From: Bin87 sp963668585
GTDB taxonomy: Bacteria; Chloroflexota; Dehalococcoidia; Lucifugimonadales; UBA3495
Length of the DNA: 64,000 bases
NCBI GenBank assembly: GCA_963668585.1
Contig: OY764869.1
Location: 2,790,001-2,854,000 of the forward strand
Direction of reading: 5' to 3'
Positions within the stretch are counted from its first letter, which is position 1; each line of letters starts with the position of its first letter. The notes below the pieces were generated by a model. The model saw nothing but the letters and a program-made list of their open reading frames with translations. It was not told where the DNA came from and did not search any database. The position numbers were made by a program, and so were the translations under genes. This document shows positions 16,429-24,260 of this stretch, piece after piece.

Positions 16429-17334
16429 TTGCTGCTGCACCGGGTCTTGACCGCCCTGGTGGGCGTTCCTGTCGTACTGGCGGCCATCTGGTTCGGACCT
16501 CCGTGGATAACCGCGCTTGCGGGGGCCGCTGCCGTGACTGGCGTGTGGGAAGCGTACCGGATGTATCAACGGTACGTTGCAACGGAGGGAATCGGTCCCG
16601 CCACGGGCCTGCCCATATGGCTCGGCGGCGTCTGGGCGTTGGCCCTCGTACTTGCGGCCGCGCTGGCTGCCAATCCGCAGGATTTTGGCAGAACTGCGGT
16701 CGCCATCATGGCAACAGGTTGCCTGGTATCAGCGCTGTGGATGGTGGCGGCCTGGCGCGGCTTGAAACCGGCGGCGGCAGCGGTGTGCCTAGTCGCGCCT
16801 CCGGTGTACGTTGGGGGCGCATTGGCGTGTGCCGTCGCAATACGAGGAATCGAGAACCCATCGAAATTAACGGGAGTGGGATTCCCAAACGCCGGCAGTG
16901 TGGGGGTCCTTGACTCGCAGATTGGCGTTTGGTGGCTGCTGCTGGCAATTCTGTCGGTTTACGCTGCGGACACAGGCGCGTTCTTCGTGGGCAGACTGGT
17001 CGGTCGGCATCGCATGGCTCCTGGGATCAGCCCCGGCAAGACGTGGGAGGGCGCGGCCGGTGGTTTGGCGGGTGCGACCATCACCGCCGCGATTGTGGGA
17101 ACGATTACGCCGGTGGGTCTGGAGGTTTGGCAAGGAGCGGTCGTTGGTGTTATTTTAGGTATTGTGTCGCCCGCGGGTGACTTGTTGGAATCACAGGTCA
17201 AGCGCTGGGCCGGCGTCAAAGACTCCGGCGCGATCTTCCCCGGACACGGCGGGATGTTGGATCGCCTGGACAGCCTGCTCCCTTGTTTCGTTCTGGTCTA
17301 TATCGTGGCGGTATTCCTCGCGGTCGGCAGTTAA
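16429..17334 (+). CDS. cdsA: Phosphatidate cytidylyltransferase
   Basis: It converts phosphatidate and CTP to CDP-diacylglycerol, the precursor for all phospholipids including any phosphatidylinositol made by the cluster at 39.9-42.9 kb. The 301-residue membrane protein has about eight transmembrane segments and ends with the CDS signature SQVKRWAGVKDSGAIFPGHG followed by GMLDRLD. The TTG start lies 3 nt after uppS. Confidence 0.94.
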   Translation: MLLHRVLTALVGVPVVLAAIWFGPPWITALAGAAAVTGVWEAYRMYQRYVATEGIGPATGLPIWLGGVWALALVLAAALAANPQDFGRTAVAIMATGCLVSALWMVAAWRGLKPAAAAVCLVAPPVYVGGALACAVAIRGIENPSKLTGVGFPNAGSVGVLDSQIGVWWLLLAILSVYAADTGAFFVGRLVGRHRMAPGISPGKTWEGAAGGLAGATITAAIVGTITPVGLEVWQGAVVGVILGIVSPAGDLLESQVKRWAGVKDSGAIFPGHGGMLDRLDSLLPCFVLVYIVAVFLAVGS

Positions 17335-17350
17335 CCGGGGCATAATTCTC

Positions 17351-18478
17351 ATGCGACGCATCGTAATACTGGGTTCAACAGGCTCAATTGGCCGGCAAAC
17401 TCTGGACATTGTGAGGGCGTTCCCCGGCGCATTTGAGGTGGTGGCGCTGGCCGCCGGCAACAACGCCGACCTGCTGATGGAGCAGGTAGCGGAATTTAAT
17501 CCCCGATACATCTGGTGCAACGCGCCGCCGGTGTCCATGCCGTCCGACGTGTCCATGATGCCCATGGAAGAGATGGTAGCGCTTCCAAACGTTGACCAGG
17601 TTATGGTGGCGCTGATGGGCGCCGTTGGGCTGGCGCCAACGCTGGGAGCGTTGAGGGCAGGGAAACAGGTTGCGCTGTCCAACAAGGAACCCATCGTGAT
17701 GGCCGGCGAGATCCTCAAGGCCGCAGAAGCCAAGTTCGACGGCGTCATTTTGCCGGTGGACAGCGAGCCGAGCGCGATTTGGCAGTGCATTCAGGGCGAA
17801 GACAACCACATCCGACGGTTGATGATAACTGCCAGCGGGGGACCATTCCGTCGCACGCCGCTGGCGGAACTGGAGGCGGTCACTCCCGAACAGGCTTTAC
17901 GGCATCCGACGTGGCGCATGGGGGACAAAATCACCATCGATTCCGCCACCCTCATGAACAAGGCGTTTGAGGTGATTGAGTCTCACTGGCTTTTCACGGT
18001 GCCCTGGGAAGACATCGCGGTGGTGGTGCATCCGCAGAGCACGATACACTCAATGGTCGAATTTGACGACGGGTCGGTGAAAGCCCAAATGGGCCCCCCA
18101 AGTATGCGCCTGCCCATCCAATATGCCCTGTTCTACCCTCAACGATTGGCCAACCCCGAGATACCGCGCCTGGATATTGGCTCGGCATGGTCGCTGGACT
18201 TTGAACCGCTGGAGCCGGAACGGTTCCCCTGTTTCGATCTTGCAGTGTCCGCCGGGCGACTGGGCGGCACCGCACCGGCCGTGTTGAGCGCGGCCGACGA
18301 AGTGGCGGTGACTGCCTTTCTGCAAGGGAAGATCGGTTACACTGGAATATACCGCCTGGTTGAACAGGTGCTGTCGGAACACGCCACGGACCTCGACCCT
18401 GACCTGTCTTCAATCATCGCGGCTGACCACTGGGCCAGCGCCAGAGCGGCCGAAATTGCCGGTATGGCCAAGGAATAG
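17351..18478 (+). CDS. dxr: 1-deoxy-D-xylulose 5-phosphate reductoisomerase
   Basis: This is the committed, NADPH-dependent step of the MEP isoprenoid pathway. The 375-residue protein has the NADPH loop GSTGSIGRQTLDIV, LSNKEPIVMAGE, the metal site LPVDSEPSAIWQC, the lid segment SGGPFRRT and DSATLMNKAFEVIESHWLF. In the metal-site motif the usual His after DSE is Pro here, and the NKES motif reads NKEP; the acidic ligands are retained. Substrate for uppS upstream ultimately comes from this pathway. The ATG is 16 nt after cdsA. Confidence 0.94.
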   Translation: MRRIVILGSTGSIGRQTLDIVRAFPGAFEVVALAAGNNADLLMEQVAEFNPRYIWCNAPPVSMPSDVSMMPMEEMVALPNVDQVMVALMGAVGLAPTLGALRAGKQVALSNKEPIVMAGEILKAAEAKFDGVILPVDSEPSAIWQCIQGEDNHIRRLMITASGGPFRRTPLAELEAVTPEQALRHPTWRMGDKITIDSATLMNKAFEVIESHWLFTVPWEDIAVVVHPQSTIHSMVEFDDGSVKAQMGPPSMRLPIQYALFYPQRLANPEIPRLDIGSAWSLDFEPLEPERFPCFDLAVSAGRLGGTAPAVLSAADEVAVTAFLQGKIGYTGIYRLVEQVLSEHATDLDPDLSSIIAADHWASARAAEIAGMAKE

Positions 18479-18490
18479 CAATCCTCAACT

Positions 18491-19885
18491 ATGGAAACTC
18501 TCCTGATTGCGCTGGTGTCGTTTATCCCGATGTTGTTGTTGCTCGTGGTGGTGCATGAGTTGGGACATTTCTGGTCGGCCAAGGCGTTCGGCGTCAAGGT
18601 GCTTGAGTTCGGGGTTGGTTACCCTCCGCGAGCTTTCGGGGTCTATACCGGGCGCACCGAAACCCTGCTGGCGGCGACCACCGTGTGCCTGAACGGCTCC
18701 GTGACGGCCATCCAACCCGGTCAGGTGGTCCGCATACTTTCCGGCGAGACTGACGACGGCCGGTTGGTGGCGCGGTACATAGAAATCCGGGAACCCTCGA
18801 ATGGAGAAGGGTTGGCCGGAACGCTGGGGCGCTTCGCCGGTTTTGGCAGGAACCGTGAGGATGAGGGTCCGGACCACCGCGAGCGTCGCAGGTTGGAAGA
18901 GGTTGAAACGGACGAGTTTCTGCGGCACGAGGGCCGCGTCAAGGAAGTGCATTCCGACCGGGTGGTGCTGGCGGACATGATCTACTCCTTCAATTGGCTC
19001 CCGCTGGGCGGGTTCGTTCGCCTGTCCGGAGAAAACAATCCGGCAGCGCCACTGAGCTTGGCGCGTCGCGGAGTGGGACAACGGGCGATCGTGCTGGCCG
19101 CCGGATCGGCGATGAACGCCCTGTTCCCCATAGTGGCATTCGCCATCATGGCCATGATTCCGCACACTGAACTCACGGGCGGCGCGGCGCAGATAACCGC
19201 AGTTGCGCCCGACTCGCCGGCCGCCGTGGCCGGTCTGATGCCAGGCGACCGGGTGCTGGCGGTGGGTGAACAACCGCTCCAGTCGCCCCAGACCTTGCCC
19301 CAGGAAGTCCGCCTGGCCGCCGGATCGGAGATGACGTGGGTAATCGAACGGAACGGTCAACGTCAGGTGGCGAATATCATCCCGCGCGCGGACCCTCCGC
19401 CGGGACAGGGCGCGGTGGGAATCAGTTTTGCGATTGTCGATCAACAGGCCGAACGCCGGTCGGAACCGCCCTGGACGGCGGTGCGGATCGGCGTTACCGA
19501 CACTTGGGAGATGCTGACTCTGATCGGCAGAGAGGTGCGCGGTTGGTTCGGTGGCGGACGGGGGCCGGAGTTGAGCGGCCCGATTGGCATTGCCCAAATC
19601 ACCGGCGAGGTCACCCGGCAGGGCGGCTACCAGGGATGGATGGTGGTTGCCATTCTGCTGAGCATCAACCTGGCGGTGTTGAACATTCTGCCCATCCCGA
19701 TGCTGGATGGCGGCCGGTTGCTGTTCGTAGCAATTGAGTGGGTTCGCGGAGGTAAACGGGTGCCTTCCGACAAAGAGGGGCTGGTGCATCTGATTGGCTT
19801 CATAGCGATGATCGCCTTGGTAATCGCGATTTCGGCGAACGACATCATCCGGCTGGTACGCGGAATCAGCCCGCTGGGAGGTTGA
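18491..19885 (+). CDS. rseP: Site-2 protease (RseP/M50) with PDZ domain and a large inserted segment
   Basis: This intramembrane zinc metalloprotease cleaves anti-sigma factors and remnant signal peptides. HELGH at residues 22-26 lies in the first transmembrane helix, and the third metal ligand region is NILPIPMLDGGRLLF near residue 400. The PDZ domain (ITAVAPDSPAAVAGLMPGDRVLAV) follows the second helix. At 464 residues it is about 100 longer than usual: residues 57-160, which are polar and charged, split the segment that normally runs from GYPPRAF to YSFNWLPLGGFV. It closes the rpsB block. Confidence 0.92.
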   Translation: METLLIALVSFIPMLLLLVVVHELGHFWSAKAFGVKVLEFGVGYPPRAFGVYTGRTETLLAATTVCLNGSVTAIQPGQVVRILSGETDDGRLVARYIEIREPSNGEGLAGTLGRFAGFGRNREDEGPDHRERRRLEEVETDEFLRHEGRVKEVHSDRVVLADMIYSFNWLPLGGFVRLSGENNPAAPLSLARRGVGQRAIVLAAGSAMNALFPIVAFAIMAMIPHTELTGGAAQITAVAPDSPAAVAGLMPGDRVLAVGEQPLQSPQTLPQEVRLAAGSEMTWVIERNGQRQVANIIPRADPPPGQGAVGISFAIVDQQAERRSEPPWTAVRIGVTDTWEMLTLIGREVRGWFGGGRGPELSGPIGIAQITGEVTRQGGYQGWMVVAILLSINLAVLNILPIPMLDGGRLLFVAIEWVRGGKRVPSDKEGLVHLIGFIAMIALVIAISANDIIRLVRGISPLGG

Positions 19886-19933
19886 TGCCGGAGTCTCTGA
19901 TTCCCGCATCTACCTGACGCCGGATAAACTGGC

Positions 19934-19939
19934 TATAAT
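19934..19939 (+). promoter_or_regulatory. -10 element for the crotonase-cupin pair
   Basis: GGCTATAAT with TATAAT at 19934-19939, 51 bp before the ATG at 19991. The -35 is unclear (CTGACG with only 14 bp spacing). Confidence 0.45.
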
Positions 19940-19990
19940 TGGGCACCACAACATCCGCATGAAGATCCGACGGATTACAAGGACGTAACC

Positions 19991-20809
19991 ATGGTCGCAA
20001 CCACCTACACATGCATCAATACTGAAACCGTTTCTCGGCCGGCCATGATGGGCCGGAGTGAGGTAGAGACTCACATCGGCGTCATCACACTGAACCGGCC
20101 CGAAGTATTGAACGCCCTGAACCTGGAACTGGTGCGTGAACTGGATCAGGCTATCACTGCTTACGAAGCGGACGACAGCGTGGGCGCAGTTATCATCACC
20201 GGCGCCGGCGAACGTGCATTTTCCGCTGGAGCGGACATCCACGAGAATCGGGAATTGTCACCGGAAGATCGGGAAGCCGGGCAAGCCGAACGCGCTGAGT
20301 ACACTTGGCATCTGCATACGAGCAGCAAGCCGGTCATCGGCGCGGTGAACGGATTGTGCTATGGCGGTGGAACGGTGTTGGCCACCAGCCTTGATTTCCT
20401 GGTGGGGTGCGAGAAAACCAGTTTCCGGTTCCTGGCGGTCAATTACGGACAGATGAATGCCACCTGGAGCCTGCCGCACCTGGTGGGGATCCACCGGGCC
20501 AAGGAGCTTTTGCTCAGTGGTCGGGAAGTGTTCGCCGACGAAGCTTATCACATGGGGTTGATCAATCACCTGGTGCCGTCGGAAGAACTGATGGAACGCA
20601 CGCTGGACATTGCCGCCGGCATCGCGCGCAACCGGGTTGAAGGTTTGGCGAATATCAAGCAGTTGCTTCTGGAACACTCCGGTCTCTCGATTGGGGAACA
20701 GTACCAGAATGAAATTACTGGCCGGACCGACCGCTTCAAGGGCCTGTCGGTGGAGGAAGGTTTCTCCGATTTCCTGGCGCGCAAAGGCCGGAAACCTCGC
20801 GGCGAATGA
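19991..20809 (+). CDS. Crotonase (enoyl-CoA hydratase/isomerase) superfamily protein lacking both hydratase glutamates
   Basis: This 272-residue crotonase-fold protein has LNRPEVLNALNLELVREL, the oxyanion loop SAGADIHE and GLCYGGGTVLATSLDF. In true hydratases the GGG is followed by C-E (first catalytic Glu) and the next conserved block is QPE (second Glu). Here these positions read T-V (Val129) and L-A (Ala149, in FRFLAVNYG). It is therefore unlikely to hydrate enoyl-CoA; isomerase, hydrolase, decarboxylase or non-catalytic roles remain. The C-terminal trimerisation helix is intact. A close paralogue with the same losses is at 56600-57460. ATGA overlap links it to the cupin gene. Confidence 0.85.
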   Translation: MVATTYTCINTETVSRPAMMGRSEVETHIGVITLNRPEVLNALNLELVRELDQAITAYEADDSVGAVIITGAGERAFSAGADIHENRELSPEDREAGQAERAEYTWHLHTSSKPVIGAVNGLCYGGGTVLATSLDFLVGCEKTSFRFLAVNYGQMNATWSLPHLVGIHRAKELLLSGREVFADEAYHMGLINHLVPSEELMERTLDIAAGIARNRVEGLANIKQLLLEHSGLSIGEQYQNEITGRTDRFKGLSVEEGFSDFLARKGRKPRGE

Positions 20810-21249
20810 TGGTTGATCCCGCGCACAGGGATGATATTCCGCCGTTGGGACGTCGTTCCGACGGCGTTATCATTGCGCCGGATGGCTCCGAAGTACGGTT
20901 GCTGCTGACGGATCGCGAGGGGGCCACCCGGTGCAGCATGGTGGAGGTGCAGATTGGAGCCGGGGAAGTGTCCCGACCGGTCCGTCATAGAACGGTCGAA
21001 GAGGCATGGTACGTGAAAGAAGGGGCCGGCGAAGTGTGGAGATGTCCACCCGACAAGTCTGCTGGTGCGGTTGCGCCCGTCACCGTTTCAGCGGGCGACG
21101 CCTTGACCATCCCGGTGGGTTGGGCGTTTCAGTTCCGGGCTGCGGATGATGTGGGCCTGTGTTTTATCTGCGTTACCATGCCGGCGTGGCCCGGGATGGA
21201 CGAAGCGGTCGAAGTGTCGGAAGGCGGAGCGTGGCAGACTACGCTATGA
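20806..21249 (+). CDS. Cupin domain protein
   Basis: This 147-residue single cupin has the metal-site strand pattern GEVSRPVRHRTVEEAWYVKEGAGEV-like (RHRTVEEAWYV contributes H and E) and the second motif VSAGDALTIPVGWAFQFR. In the second motif the usual His is replaced, so metal binding may be incomplete. It is translationally coupled (4-bp ATGA overlap) to the crotonase, suggesting that they act on the same pathway. There is no recognised substrate. Confidence 0.75.
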   Translation: MMVDPAHRDDIPPLGRRSDGVIIAPDGSEVRLLLTDREGATRCSMVEVQIGAGEVSRPVRHRTVEEAWYVKEGAGEVWRCPPDKSAGAVAPVTVSAGDALTIPVGWAFQFRAADDVGLCFICVTMPAWPGMDEAVEVSEGGAWQTTL

Positions 21250-21278
21250 CCGGCCGACAAAGAGGCTGGCGCCGGTAG

Positions 21279-21515
21279 CTATCCTGGGCGTCGCACCTCG
21301 ATGGTTTCGCCGTCCGCGAGGGCGACACGGCGATATTGGATACCCATTTTCAGCATCCAATAGCCGAGGGTTGCCGGGCTGACGCCCAATTGGGAGGCCG
21401 CGCGGCTCATACCCATTTCGTTGACCAAATGTGGCACCAGACTTTCCAATGGTTGACCGTGCGTCTCTTCTACACTACGCATTAACTTAGTTTTTCTGAT
21501 TCGCTGTGTCGCCAT
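21279..21515 (-). CDS. Small helix-turn-helix protein
   Basis: This 78-residue protein has a basic N-terminus (ATQRIRKTKLMR) and a helix-turn-helix at about residues 31-62 (MGMSRAASQLGVSPATLGYW), resembling the winged HTH of transposase-like and sigma-54 activator tails. The C-terminus VALADGETIEVRRPG looks like a short beta-hairpin. It is likely a DNA-binding regulator, target unknown. AAAGCAGAGG precedes the ATG. Upstream (21516-21720) is the most AT-rich intergenic stretch in this part of the window. Confidence 0.65.
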   Translation of the reverse strand: MATQRIRKTKLMRSVEETHGQPLESLVPHLVNEMGMSRAASQLGVSPATLGYWMLKMGIQYRRVALADGETIEVRRPG

Positions 21516-21634
21516 GTCGCCTCTGCTTTCTGTATTTGCCGGGTGGTCACAGCACCGTATATATCACCACCAAAATACTTTTCAACTGCGGCTATCTTAC
21601 ATGAACCCCCAAACGCGGTACACGATAAGGGTTT

Positions 21635-21693
21635 GCAACCTATGGCTATTTTTAGAAAAAACCTGAAAATTTCCGCCATAGCCCGTAGGTTGC
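21635..21693. other. Imperfect long inverted repeat in AT-rich spacer
   Basis: GCAACCTA-T-GGCTAT (21635-21649) pairs with ATAGCC-CG-TAGGTTGC (21678-21693) around an AT-rich loop containing TTTTTAGAAAAAA. It lies 28 nt beyond the stop of the LLM gene (minus strand) and upstream of the HTH gene, so it may end the former transcript or serve as operator for the latter. Confidence 0.5.
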
Positions 21694-21720
21694 ATGGGGC
21701 GCGGTCACAAACTTCACAAC

Positions 21721-22815
21721 TCAGGCGGCGCTGGCCCCGGTCAAGTCCGCGACTTGCGGCATCACTTTATTGGCCAGCAACCGGGTGGAATGTTCCCACG
21801 CTGCCTGATTTTCAGATTGATCGTACACGAGCATCAACATGGCGCCGAACCCGCCGACATCTCCGTAGAGTCGCCGGATTTTTTCGGCAACCGTATCCGG
21901 GGAACCGATCAGCCACAGGTGATCGGCCATGTACTCGATGTTGACGGCGTCGTCGGGCACTTCGTCGTCGTGTTTGAAAACTTTCATCAGGTCGAATTCA
22001 CGGAACAGCGGCAGCAGGTAGTCATGCCACACGCGTCCGAGCATACCGTTCAGGGCCAAGTCGCGGGCTTCTTCATCGGTATCAGCGACGAAAACATCCC
22101 TGACCAAGCGCCATTCAGACCGCGACGGTGTGCGGCCCGTGCGCTCAGCGCCCTCTTCGATGGCTTCCCAATGGCTGCGACAGTAATCGGAGTTGAGGGC
22201 CAGGCTCATCGGGATGAAACCGCGTTCGCCGGCGATCATCAAGGTTGGGGATTTGTAGCTGACCGAGGCCACGCCGATGGGCGGATGCGGTTTCTGGTAA
22301 GGGCGCAGGAAAAATTCTAGGGTGCCGTACATTGGCTCCGGAATGTTGACGTTCCAATACTTGCCCTTGTACTCGAACGGGCCGTCGTTTTCCCAGATTT
22401 TCAGGATTATGTCCAGCGATTCGCGGGTCATGTCCCGATGTTCGCCGTTGTTGCCGTCCACGTCGAACAGCGCCCAGTCGCTGGGCAGCCCGCTGGCGCC
22501 CACTCCAAAGAGGAAGCGGCCCTGGGAGATATGATCGAGGTATGCGACGCGGTGCGCCAACTCGGCGGGGTGATGGTACGGCAGTAGGTGGGCCCCAGAC
22601 CCCAGCTTGATGCGCTTGGTGTTCATCAAGGCCTGGGCAATGAGGAGATCCGGCGCGGGTATAGGCTCCCAGGGGGACGTGAAATGCTCACCGATCCAGG
22701 CTTCATCAAAGCCCAGTTCGTCGCACAACGTCAGGTATTGCAAATCCCATTGGTGCGCGTCGTAGATATTCCTCTCCGGCGGGTGGGATGGCATCATAAA
22801 CAATCCGTACTTCAT
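21721..22815 (-). CDS. LLM-class (luciferase-like) flavin-dependent oxidoreductase
   Basis: This 364-residue TIM-barrel protein of the bacterial luciferase family begins MKYGLFMMPSHPPERN and has ELGFDEAWIGEHFTSPWEP, GSGAHLLPYHHPAELAHRVAYLD and FLFGVGASGLPSDW. Such enzymes are FMN monooxygenases working with a reductase, or F420-dependent dehydrogenases. The presence of the PHPPIGVAS segment and the overall length resembles the alkanal or nitrilotriacetate monooxygenase-like group. The start at 22815 follows AGGAGGAG. It is single on its transcript. Confidence 0.88.
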   Translation of the reverse strand: MKYGLFMMPSHPPERNIYDAHQWDLQYLTLCDELGFDEAWIGEHFTSPWEPIPAPDLLIAQALMNTKRIKLGSGAHLLPYHHPAELAHRVAYLDHISQGRFLFGVGASGLPSDWALFDVDGNNGEHRDMTRESLDIILKIWENDGPFEYKGKYWNVNIPEPMYGTLEFFLRPYQKPHPPIGVASVSYKSPTLMIAGERGFIPMSLALNSDYCRSHWEAIEEGAERTGRTPSRSEWRLVRDVFVADTDEEARDLALNGMLGRVWHDYLLPLFREFDLMKVFKHDDEVPDDAVNIEYMADHLWLIGSPDTVAEKIRRLYGDVGGFGAMLMLVYDQSENQAAWEHSTRLLANKVMPQVADLTGASAA

Positions 22816-22946
22816 GGCTCCTCCTGCCAAACAATCGCGTCGCCGGGGAATCAAATCGGGCCTGACGGTAGCGGTACCATACCATAAATCAGGGGGTCCT
22901 GCGGGCTATGCTATAGTGGCGCATCCAACCCGGCAAAGGAAGTAAT

Positions 22947-23378
22947 TTGACCACGGCACAGATAGGCAACAAGGTTCGCGTGCATTACACGGGGCGCCTC
23001 GACGACGGAGAGATTTTCGATTCGTCAGAGGGAGGCACGCCATTGTCGTTCACTCTCGGCAGCGGCCAGGTGATACCGGGCTTTGAAAGTGGTGTTCTCG
23101 GAATGTCCGCAGGAGACACCAAAACCGTGCGCATCCCCAGCGCCGATGCTTATGGAGAACACCGGTCCGACGGCGTGATGCGGGTGCCCCGTGGGGAGTT
23201 TCCGCCGGATATGCCCCTGGAAGTCGGGAGTTCGGTGCAGGGACAGCAGAGCAGCGGCCAGGTGGTGAGCTTCACGATCATGGCGGTCGATGATGAAGCC
23301 GTGACACTGGATGCGAATCACCCGCTTGCGGGCAAAGACCTGACCTTCGACCTGACTCTGGTTTCGATCGAAGAATGA
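22947..23378 (+). CDS. FKBP-type peptidyl-prolyl isomerase, SlyD-like
   Basis: This 143-residue isomerase/chaperone has VRVHYTGRLDDGEIFDSS, the flap start LSFTLGSGQVIPGFESGVLGM, GDTKTVRIPSADAYGEH and an inserted-flap domain before VTLDANHPLAGKDLTFDL. Unlike E. coli SlyD there is no His/Cys-rich C-terminal tail. It accelerates proline isomerisation in folding proteins in the cytoplasm. The TTG start follows AAAGGAAG, with TATAGT at 22912-22917 as a likely -10. It is convergent with the SDR gene. Confidence 0.92.
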   Translation: MTTAQIGNKVRVHYTGRLDDGEIFDSSEGGTPLSFTLGSGQVIPGFESGVLGMSAGDTKTVRIPSADAYGEHRSDGVMRVPRGEFPPDMPLEVGSSVQGQQSSGQVVSFTIMAVDDEAVTLDANHPLAGKDLTFDLTLVSIEE

Positions 23379-23383
23379 ACCAG

Positions 23384-23410
23384 GTGGGGGAGCATGAAAC
23401 GCTCCCCCAC
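23384..23410. terminator. Intrinsic terminator between convergent genes
   Basis: GTGGGGGAGC and GCTCCCCCAC enclose a 7-nt loop, followed by GATTATTTTA on the plus strand. It serves the FKBP gene and possibly the convergent SDR gene. Confidence 0.75.
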
Positions 23411-23417
23411 GATTATT

Positions 23418-24233
23418 TTACAGCCGAACCTGTTGCCCCAGGGTCTGGTAAGTGACGGGTGAAGTTACCACCAGCCCCGCATCGACGGGCAGAACGACGC
23501 CGTTGATCCAGCGCGCTTCTTCGCTGGCCAGGAACAGGGCGGCGTTGCCAATGTCCCAGGCCGTTCCCTCGGTGCGCAGAGGGGCCGCTCCGCTCCGAAT
23601 CTGGCGGAGATCGTCGTCCATGCGCGGCGCGACCATCGGGGTGTACACCAGGCCGGGGGCGATGCAATTGGTGCGGATGCCTTCGGGTCCATGATCGGCG
23701 GCCATCGAAATGGTGAGGCCGATCACGGCGGCTTTGGACGCAGTGTACGGGGTGCTACTGTGCGCCCGGAGTCCGGCGATGGAGGAGATGTTGATGATGG
23801 AACCGCCGCCGGTTTCAATCATCCGCGGGATCGCGAATTTGCTGGCCAGCACAATGCTCTTGACGTTGATGGCCATGACGCGATCCCATGCGTCTTCAGC
23901 AATCTCAACCACGGTGCCACGGTGCGATATGCCGACGTTGTTGTCCAGGATGTCCAGTCGGCCGTAGCGTTCGATGCACGCCGCCACCATGCGCTCGCAG
24001 TCGTCGGCGACGGTGACGTCCGCCCGGAACGTGGACGCGACACCACCCTCGGCTTCGATCATTTCCTGGGTTTCGTGCGCACGTTCTTCGGTGAGGTCGG
24101 CCAGGAGAACCTTCGCGCCTTCGCGCGCGAACAACGTTGCCGTAGCGCGTCCATTGCCTACGCCGGGACCGCTGCTGCCGGCGCCGGTGACAATGGCGAC
24201 CTTTCCTTCCAGCCTTGGGGCGCGTTCGGGCAC
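23418..24233 (-). CDS. SDR-family NAD(P)-dependent oxidoreductase
   Basis: This 271-residue classical short-chain dehydrogenase has the cofactor loop TGAGSSGPGVGNGRA, LDILDNNVGISHRGTV (NNxG motif), ISSIAGLRAHSSTPYTASKAA (catalytic Ser and YxxxK) and the C-terminal WINGVVLPVDAGLVVTSP. It probably reduces or oxidises an alcohol or ketone; no substrate is apparent. The cofactor loop is longer than TGxxxGIG, with PGVGN inserted. Confidence 0.88.
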   Translation of the reverse strand: MPERAPRLEGKVAIVTGAGSSGPGVGNGRATATLFAREGAKVLLADLTEERAHETQEMIEAEGGVASTFRADVTVADDCERMVAACIERYGRLDILDNNVGISHRGTVVEIAEDAWDRVMAINVKSIVLASKFAIPRMIETGGGSIINISSIAGLRAHSSTPYTASKAAVIGLTISMAADHGPEGIRTNCIAPGLVYTPMVAPRMDDDLRQIRSGAAPLRTEGTAWDIGNAALFLASEEARWINGVVLPVDAGLVVTSPVTYQTLGQQVRL

Positions 24234-24260
24234 GGCGAAACCTCCGTCTTTGTCCTCAAT

